Positions 9,701-16,200 of a stretch of DNA of 64,000 nt are shown in pieces. Under the pieces are notes generated by a model. It was given only the letters and a program-made list of their open reading frames with translations, was not told the DNA's origin and did not search any database. Made by a program: the position numbers and the translations under genes. Source of the DNA: Clostridium facile (GTDB taxonomy: Bacteria > Bacillota > Clostridia > Oscillospirales > Ruminococcaceae); assembly GCF_014297275.1 (NCBI RefSeq), contig NZ_JACOQK010000001.1, positions 62,001 to 126,000 on the forward strand, read 5' to 3'. Each line of letters begins with the position of its first letter. The first letter of the stretch is position 1.

Positions 9701-10515
9701 TAGTTGTTTCTAAAGCAGATAAAGGTATCTTAAATTCTGTGATTGCTTATGCGGAACAGGCCAAAACAAGCGGGGAATATGACAATGCCATTGAAAGTGT
9801 ACAAAAAACATTTGATGCAGCATTGGAAAATGCCAAGGCAGTAGCAAATAACGCAGCAGCAACCCAGGAAGAAGTAAATGCAGCATGGAAAACCTTAATG
9901 AACGAAATTCATAAACTGGGGTTTGTAGCTGGAGATAAAACAGCGTTAGCTTCTTTGATTGAAGCAGCCAATGGAATCAATGCGGAACTTGACCGTTATG
10001 TAGAAGCGGGCAAAGCGGAATTTACCGCAGCATTGGAAACAGCACAAACTGTATTTGATGATGGAGACGCAATGCAGGCAGAAATTAACGAATCAGCAGA
10101 TAACCTGTTAAACGCAATGTTGAACCTGAGATACAAAGCAGATAAGTCTGTTTTAGAAGATGTTCTTGCGGAAGCAGGCAAAGTGGACGCAAACGCATAC
10201 ACAGCCGAGAGCTATGCAGCATTACAAGCGGTAGTAGCGGAAGCAAACGATGTGTACAACAATGAAAACGCAACCCAGGAAGAAGTAGACGCAGCAGTAA
10301 CAAACGTACAAGCTGCAATGGATCAGTTAGTAGCAGTAGATGGAAGTGTTTCAGAAGAAACAACACCGTCCACTGATGATACAGCTACTCAAACTGGACA
10401 GGAATCTACAACAAAAGCAAACGCAGCGAAAACAGGGGATACTACACCACTGGCTGGAGCTGTTGCAGCAGTGATAGCAGGTGCAGTATTGTTCACCTTA
10501 CGTAAGAAAAAATAG
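6724..10515 (+). CDS. Secreted, wall-anchored GH106-type alpha-L-rhamnosidase
   Basis: A 1263-residue exported enzyme. A signal peptide covers about residues 1-26. The GH106-type catalytic region spans roughly 35-800, recognisable by MRWWIAPGRMNEEEIRRE, GGYSGVELQC, FSAEAAEIGN and the AGVNKVVFHGSTYKF segment. A beta-rich galactose-binding-like domain follows (about 850-990). Three FIVAR-type helical repeats occupy about 998-1205. The C terminus has a sorting-like AAKTGD motif (about 1233), a hydrophobic stretch and RKKK. GH106 enzymes release terminal alpha-L-rhamnose from plant glycans such as rhamnogalacturonan. ATG at 6724 follows GAAAGGAGA. It is divergent from an AraC-type regulator. Exact substrate is unknown. 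Confidence 0.82.
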   Translation: MKKTKRYAAALLAAVMVLSQGAVVNAATFTGETNNLTAFEQEFLSPDKDAKPFMRWWIAPGRMNEEEIRREVKEFADGGYSGVELQCLELAKNCSINDETWNQTMKWILQAGLDYGVQIDCTIGQMWPIATPEITDVDDIRAEQLLLNASADFTATADAMIYTTESYVFPKNLDQNRDYELIAVTAAKKLADGSYDSSTALNLLDGNQEIDFNQETGKMSWTAPSEGDWTVFYFYRQSANHTVGFGVEQYVIDHMSADATRAVTQNWENAMNSDPELKRLYEENAGSLFGDSFELKSNLWTPKMLEEFQARRGYDLTPYLPAINSNFSEIGDRVRDDLYTTMTELLAENHMGVFNEWADSHNMTLRYQAYSSKGSSPFELTDPALYTDIVEVESYALSGTNPDSYRQLSAVPNMRGDKIFSAEAAEIGNDSWRETWTDTQLQSGSDNRHLGFMHYAYRLFSAGVNKVVFHGSTYKFTDTENMFFPVQVTWPGYSAMSALSYGNEWDDKTPMWENVDIMTDALSRTQMVLQQGQGDVDLAVYRCMYGKGNIQSDITPIEQAGYTYDYVTQAILNMDNAVVGTEDGKAVLAADGPSYKALVIEPMGDGTVPEMSLDVAEKILNYAKAGLPVVIVGEAPSKVNSYPGSNENVGSSELLADADAQLVAYMDELKGLDNVKTVADRAELVTALSQLEVSPDAQPETPSNMYYNHRTTEDAELYFMYNDDENELAETVTLKGEGTPYLLDPWSGEITPIAEFISSNGMVTINVDLDSQDAMMVAIAKDGWSSKTLENTVQQTNADNAVYNVDTDSLALRSTQGGNLDAVLNDGTSVHVTAEAAENPMDLTNWTMVLNQWTEGENVHDTNIVQSDTYDLSETGLVPWYEIDSNLKNVAGVAEYTTSFELEKGWEQGQGAYLDFTDVSDVGRLFVNGTEVPMNQISLHTDIGQYLVAGKNTIVVEVSSNMSNVMFGKTPDNTYNFGIIGNVTLTPYTQTEIVVSKADKGILNSVIAYAEQAKTSGEYDNAIESVQKTFDAALENAKAVANNAAATQEEVNAAWKTLMNEIHKLGFVAGDKTALASLIEAANGINAELDRYVEAGKAEFTAALETAQTVFDDGDAMQAEINESADNLLNAMLNLRYKADKSVLEDVLAEAGKVDANAYTAESYAALQAVVAEANDVYNNENATQEEVDAAVTNVQAAMDQLVAVDGSVSEETTPSTDDTATQTGQESTTKANAAKTGDTTPLAGAVAAVIAGAVLFTLRKKK

Positions 10516-10534
10516 TTAAAATATCATAGTGTGT

Positions 10535-10570
10535 AAAAACTGGCTTGGATATTGATCCAGGCCAGTTTTT
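10535..10570 (+). terminator. Intrinsic terminator after the GH106 gene
   Basis: Arms AAAAACTGGCTTGGAT (10535-10550) and ATCCAGGCCAGTTTTT (10555-10570) form a long stem ending in a T-run, 20 bases after the stop codon. Confidence 0.88.
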
Positions 10571-10734
10571 ATAATTTAAAGGAGCTTTTATTATATTTAA
10601 TAACTACTTTATTAAATAAAATAAATTGAAAAAGAAGAATAAAAACATACGTATAAATTCCTTGTTTTAACAGACACTACAGTTATCTACTATATAGAAT
10701 AATTACCAATACTGTTAAATGGAGGAATCATTAT

Positions 10735-11274
10735 ATGAAAGCCACAGGAATTGTGAGAAGAATTGATGACTTAGGTCGTGTTGTTATTCCAAAAGAAATC
10801 CGTAGAACCTTACGGATCCGAGAAGGTGCACCATTGGAGATTTACACAGGATCAAATGGGGAAATTATTTTTAAAAAATATTCCCCTATGGAAGAAATTT
10901 CAATTGCTGCAGCACAGTATGCAGAAGTACTCTACAAAACAATAGAGCTTCCTGTGCTGATTTGTGACCACGAACAGGTAATTGCTGCAGCTGGAATTTC
11001 GAAAAAAGAAGTTTTGGAGCGCCGCATTTCTTCTGAATGGGAAGAAATGTTGACACAACGCCAAACATACCAAAAAACAAACCAGTCCACTGGAATGCAG
11101 CCAGTAGACGGTGTTAGTCGGAGTGCCTTAATAGGAATTCCTATTTTATCAAATGGAGATTTAAGTGGAAGTATTTTATTTTTAGAAGATGATCATTGCC
11201 ATCAAGCGGATGATACTTTACTAAAATTGGCTACTACCGCTGCTTTATTCTTTGGAAAACAGATGGAGCCATAA
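10735..11274 (+). CDS. spoVT: Stage V sporulation protein T, AbrB-type regulator
   Basis: A 179-residue transcription factor. Residues 1-50 form an AbrB-type swapped-hairpin DNA-binding domain (KATGIVRRIDDLGRVVIPKE, very close to SpoVT). Residues 55-178 form a GAF-like domain. SpoVT tunes sigma-G-dependent forespore genes during endospore formation, so its presence points to a spore-forming lineage. Length matches the family (about 178). ATG at 10735 follows GGAGGAATCATT. It has its own terminator and stands as a single gene between two surface-protein loci. Confidence 0.93.
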   Translation: MKATGIVRRIDDLGRVVIPKEIRRTLRIREGAPLEIYTGSNGEIIFKKYSPMEEISIAAAQYAEVLYKTIELPVLICDHEQVIAAAGISKKEVLERRISSEWEEMLTQRQTYQKTNQSTGMQPVDGVSRSALIGIPILSNGDLSGSILFLEDDHCHQADDTLLKLATTAALFFGKQMEP

Positions 11275-11285
11275 ATCAAGATAGC

Positions 11286-11322
11286 AAAAATGGCTTGAAA
11301 CCTAGTTTCAAGCCATTTTTAT
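11286..11322 (+). terminator. Intrinsic terminator after spoVT
   Basis: A perfect 16-base stem, AAAAATGGCTTGAAAC (11286-11301) with GTTTCAAGCCATTTTT (11305-11320), closed by a three-base loop and followed by T-rich DNA. Confidence 0.92.
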
Positions 11323-11899
11323 ACATATCATAAAAAATCAAATTCAGTTAATTATTTATCAGTATTTTTTTCGTAATGATATAATTTAATTGTAATCGTA
11401 TTTTTAGATAAAATAAGGATAGATTGATTCTATTTAAATGGTTTATAGTATTAAATTCATTTTAACACAAAACAGATTTTAATAAAACACCAACGATTTT
11501 TGATAATATCATTGTGTATTAGCAAATTTTTGGTGTTTTTTTATTTTAGATAAAATGGAGTATTATTTAATATAGTGAAAAGACCATTTCTTCCTTATAA
11601 TGGATATAAAAATGATAAATCAAAGTAGTAACAAAATTTATCTTAGAAAAATTTTTGCTTATTTTTTGTGTAAAATATATAATTGTTTTGGCTCTATCCA
11701 TAGAATATGTCATAAAAATCATTCAAAAATATCATATAAAAACATAGTCAATCTCGTTTTGATATGTTATAATAAATTACAAAAATAAAATACCCCTTAA
11801 TAAAAATAGACTTTAGCTATAAGCTGAATTGCTTATTTGGGAACTATTTTATTTGGCATTATAATGCTTTATCATCACAAATAAAGGATGGAAAAAATC
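11323..11899. other. AT-rich intergenic stretch, no convincing gene
   Basis: About 570 bases of very AT-rich DNA. The only structure I see is an inverted repeat, AAAACACCAA (11484-11493) with TTGGTGTTTT (11530-11539), followed by T7; this could be a weak terminator. A 62-codon frame at 11600-11788 has no ribosome binding site and low-complexity composition, so it is not called. Confidence 0.5.
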
Positions 11900-12742
11900 A
11901 TGTTTAAAAAAGTATTAGCAGTATTATTGGCAGGTACATTATTAGTAGGGTGTTGTACTGCCTGTGGAACAAGCGAAGAAGAAAAACAAGGAGCATATCA
12001 AACATTCCAAGATGCAGCAAAAACAATTAATGAATCTTCAGGATATGTATTTAGTCTATTTGGTTCTTTAACAACTGAATATAACGACAACTCTTCCATG
12101 CAGGGAATTAGTTCACGGTATACTACAAAAAATCAGGATGGAAAACAGTTGGTAGAAAGTTATTTGTCCTTTAGTACCACTACTCAAGAACCTACTAGCA
12201 CGATTTTAGAGTCTGACGGAACAAACTATTGTGTTATTGATGAAAGTGGAAGCAGTTCTAGTTCAGCAGATGGAACTAGTACAGGGAACACTGTACAGGA
12301 GCTTACTCAGGAACAATTTCAACAGATGACTGGTTATGGTAAAATCGGGACAGATTTTAAAGCAGAGGATATTAAAAGTGTATCCACTAAAAATGATGAA
12401 GGAAATACCAGTTATGAAATTACATTAAATCGAAAAAATGCGGTAAATCTCGCAACATGGTTAATGGAATCTATTTCCTATATAGATACAGAACAGGTAC
12501 CGGTTGATTTTGATGTAGATTCACTGGTTTGTACGGTTACAGTAGGAGAAAATGGTGAACCAAAATCTTTCCGTTATGAATTGGAAACTGACATGACTGC
12601 AGAAGGGGAAACGTTACATGCGGAATATCGGGTAAGCTACAGTATTGAACAATATGGGGATGAAGTTCAGCTAGAAATACCAGACTTAAGAAGCTACCTT
12701 GATGCAAATACCGCGGCTTCTACTGATGGCGCAACGGAATAA
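11900..12742 (+). CDS. Putative lipoprotein of unknown function
   Basis: A 280-residue exported protein with a short signal sequence and lipobox (LLVGC, Cys about residue 18), so probably diacylglyceryl-anchored on the outer face of the membrane. The rest is soluble and polar with a Ser/Thr-rich linker (about 105-115, SGSSSSSADGTSTG). Its general look (repeated beta-type segments, NLATWL..., FRYELETDMTAEGETLHAEYRVSYS near the end) resembles small clostridial lipoproteins with a LolA/LppX-like fold, but I do not recognise a family. ATG at 11900 is preferred over ATG 11888 because AAAGGATGG at 11883-11891 is spaced correctly for it. Single gene with its own terminator. Confidence 0.65.
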   Translation: MFKKVLAVLLAGTLLVGCCTACGTSEEEKQGAYQTFQDAAKTINESSGYVFSLFGSLTTEYNDNSSMQGISSRYTTKNQDGKQLVESYLSFSTTTQEPTSTILESDGTNYCVIDESGSSSSSADGTSTGNTVQELTQEQFQQMTGYGKIGTDFKAEDIKSVSTKNDEGNTSYEITLNRKNAVNLATWLMESISYIDTEQVPVDFDVDSLVCTVTVGENGEPKSFRYELETDMTAEGETLHAEYRVSYSIEQYGDEVQLEIPDLRSYLDANTAASTDGATE

Positions 12743-12752
12743 AAAGCTATTG

Positions 12753-12787
12753 ATCAGCACTGACTTTGAGCGTTAGTGCTGATTTTT
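12753..12787 (+). terminator. Intrinsic terminator after the lipoprotein gene
   Basis: Arms ATCAGCACTGAC (12753-12764) and GTTAGTGCTGAT (12772-12783) pair with one G-U and are followed by T6. Confidence 0.85.
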
Positions 12788-13055
12788 TATATGTATAACA
12801 CCAAATTACAAATGTTTTGATAACCCCAATAGAAAAGCGATAGACTATGATAGTACTATATTATATACAAAAATACAATTGAAAAATAAACGTTTTATTT
12901 TAAAAATATAGTATGTATTGGGGATAAAAAGCTTTTTATAGTTGACAACTGCAATATCTTGGCACTATCACCAATAAGTGTAATCGTGTTTTGTTTAATA
13001 TTCCATAAAAATCATCTCATTATTATAATAATTGTGAAAAATAGCGGTTTTTTTA

Positions 13056-13084
13056 TTGACTTTAAAGACTCAAAGTGTTATGAT
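13056..13084 (+). promoter_or_regulatory. Sigma-A-type promoter of the 13.2-kb GH78 gene
   Basis: TTGACT (13056-13061), a 17-base spacer and TATGAT (13079-13084) match the vegetative consensus. The predicted start, near 13091, leaves a leader of about 150 bases that contains a terminator-like hairpin. Confidence 0.65.
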
Positions 13085-13098
13085 TATTCACGATGATA

Positions 13099-13158
13099 CA
13101 AGGGAGGATGCTGTTACATATTAGAAAGGAAATTTCCATTTTTACAGCCTCCTTTTTT
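13099..13158 (+). promoter_or_regulatory. Terminator-like hairpin in the GH78 leader (possible attenuator)
   Basis: The 5' arm AAGGGAGGATGCTGT (13100-13114) pairs with ACAGCCTCCTTT (13144-13155) through CTGT/ACAG, a 3-base ATG bulge and GGAGG/CCTCC. The 3' arm runs into T6. A small GGAAATTTCC palindrome lies in the loop (13128-13137). It begins about 10 bases after the predicted transcription start and ends 80 bases before the GTG start codon, an arrangement that suits conditional termination. Confidence 0.45.
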
Positions 13159-13238
13159 ATTTACATCATTATTTCATTTTATCTATCACTCAAGAGAAAG
13201 AGTGGCAGTGATGTTATTACAAAGGAGGAAGAGAAACA

Positions 13239-16200
13239 GTGAAAAAAAGCAGACGTTTGCTGGCTGTTTTACTGGCAGCTGCTATTACTGCAACTACATT
13301 AACCCCACTAAATGCTTTTGCGGCAACAAATGGAGAAATGGATATTGATAGTTTGCAGGTAAGCAGTTTGAATCAACCATTAGGAATCGATAAAACACCA
13401 ACTTTTAGTTGGCAGTTAGGTTCCAATGAATATGGTAAAGGACAATCCGCTTACCGTATTATTGTGGCTTCTACAGAAGAGAATGCAAAAGCCCACAAAG
13501 GGGATGTATGGGACTCTGAACAAATCCAAAGTGAAGATAATTACGATGTCCTTTACGCTGGTCCTGCATTAGCTTCTAAGACAAAATATTATTGGGCTGT
13601 AGAAGTTTGGGACGAAGACAAAAACAGTATTGGTTGGAGTGATGTATCCACCTTTGAGACCGGTATTCTGAACCAGGACGAATGGAAAGGGGAATGGATT
13701 GGTATTAACGGTACTGACATGACCTTTGATGGGGCGAACTGGATTTGGAGAAGAAATGGTTCCGGTTTTTCAGGAGTTCCAGCAGGGCACCAGTATTTTA
13801 GAAAAACATTTACTGTGAATACTGAAAAAGAGATTAGCAGCGTATATGTTGGTGTAACTGCTGATGATGAGTATTCTCTATATGTAAATGGAGAAAAAGT
13901 TGGTGAAAATGGTGGTACTGACTCCTGGAAAAATGGTAAGCTGTTTGAGATTGGTAAACAAATTAATAAAGATGGTAACAACGTAATTGCGATTGACGCA
14001 TTTAACAGCACCAACGGCTATGCAGGGGCACTTTCTAAAGTAGAAGTATCTTATACCGATGGCACAAAAGATACTTTTGTAACGGATGACAGTTGGAAAG
14101 TAAGCGAGACCGAACCAGTAGAAGGATGGACTTCCGCTGACTTTGATGATAGCCAGTGGTTAGTTCCTGACCAGGTTGTAAAATATGGAGAAGCTCCTTG
14201 GGGAAAAGGCGTAGAACCAAGCCCTGAAGATGCTGCTTTTGCGGCAACGGTACTGCGTGAAGAATTTGCTACAGAAGAGGGCAAAGAAATCAAAAACGCT
14301 CGAGCTTATGTTGCTGGTCTAGGATTCTTTGAAATGAAGATCAATGGCCAATTGCCGGATGATTCTGTTATGAATCCAGCAAATACCCAATACACTCAAA
14401 CCGTTTTGTATCGTACATTTGATGTAACTAATCTATTAAAGAAAGGTAATAACGCAATTGGAATTGAGTTAGGGAATAGCTTCTATAATGAAACTTGTTC
14501 TGTATGGAACTGGCAATCTGCTGCCTGGAGAGATGATCCAAAACTCCGTATGGAATTAGATATTGAATACACCGATGGCACCCATCAAACAATTACTACT
14601 GATAATGAGACCTGGAAAGCTACCAAAGATGGTCCAATTACAACAAATAGTATTTACTATGGTGAAACTTATGATGCCCGTAAAGAACTAACAGGTTATG
14701 ATCAGGCAAACTATAATGAAGAGGGTTGGGCTCCAGCTCAGGAAATGAAAGCCCCAGCAGGTGCATTGACTGCTCAGGTAATGGAACCAATCCGTCGTAC
14801 CAAGTCGATTACATTATCCCAGGATCAAGTGAAAAAACTGGATAATGGCTCCTATGTTTTATATGTTCCTGAAATGCTGGCTGGTTGGATTAAACTGAAC
14901 ATGCATAATGCAGAACCCGGCCAGAAAGTAACCATTACTTATGGTGAAAAATTGAACAGCGATGGTACTGTTCAAAAATTAGGTGGTAAAGATGGTGTTA
15001 ACTCTGGTTGGTGGCCAAAAGCTTACAACCAACAGGATAACTACATCTGTAAAGGTGGAGAAACTGAAACCTTTGAACCTAAATTCAGCTATAAGGGCTA
15101 TCAATACGTTCAGATTGATAACTATCCAGGAGAACTAAAAGCAGAAGATATTGTTTGCTATCGTACTAGCAATGATATGGAAATCACAGGTCATTTTGAA
15201 AGTTCTAATGAACTGATTAACCATCTGCATGATATGATGATGACAACCATGTCGAACAATATGCAGGGCAAACCAACTGATACTCCAGTATGGGAGAAAA
15301 ATGGTTGGCTTGGTGATGCTAACGTTGCTTTACAAACAATGTCCTATAACTATGGCTATGAAAATATGTTAACCCAATTTATTGAAACCATGGAAGACTG
15401 CCAGGATGAACTGGGCAATGTTCCAAACATGGTTCCAACACAGGGATGGGGAAATGACAATACTGTTGTATGGAATTCCATCTTTGTGTTTGGTGTAGAC
15501 CAAATGTGGGATACTTATGGTATTGAAAGCTACATTGAAGAACAATATCCAGCAATGAGAGAATTGGCGCTAAAAGATATTGAATATAGCAAGAGCAATG
15601 GATGGACATGGAGTGATGGGCAGCTGGCTGACTGGGTATCCCCAATGGGTCAAGGCGATGAAAACTCTGGCTTACAATATAGTGAGAGTCCAAACGAAGG
15701 TAGTGGTATCGCTGGTACCGGTTTTGCTTACCGCCTATTAAGTGTTATGGCTGACTTGGCAGATAAACTAAATAAACCGGAAGATGCTGCTGAATACCGT
15801 GAAGCAATGGCTAATATTTATGAAGCATTCAACGCTAAATTCTATCGTCCAGAACAGCAAATTTATGAGACAACAACTTGGAGCAATATTGGTCCACACA
15901 GAAGCAAATACCGTCAAACTTCTAACTTGGTTCCTCTGGCATTTGGTTTGGTTCCAGAAGAATACAAAGAAGGTGTATTGCTCAATCTGGTAAAAGATAT
16001 TAGAGATAAAAATTATCACTTGGATACCGGTTGTGTTGGTACAGAACTGATTTTGCCAGTCTTAAGCGAAAACGGCTATGCTGATGTAGCTTACAAGATT
16101 TTAGAACAAACTTCTTATCCAAGCTGGGGTTATATGGCAAACCATAAAGGCGGAACTTCCCTGTGGGAAATGTGGGAAGATACTTCCCGTTCTTTGGGCC

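Noticed and set aside
11600..11788. 62-codon plus-strand frame in an AT-rich gap
   Set aside because: No ribosome binding site, low-complexity Lys/Asn/Ile composition and no neighbour support.
13101..13140. RAT-like antiterminator site (BglG/LicT type) in the GH78 leader
   Set aside because: Only a few bases resemble the RAT consensus and no BglG-type gene or PTS lies nearby.
15379..15693. Several 90-150-codon frames antisense to the giant GH78 and GH106 genes (for example here)
   Set aside because: They mirror the strong codon bias of the sense strand, lack binding sites and show no domain.
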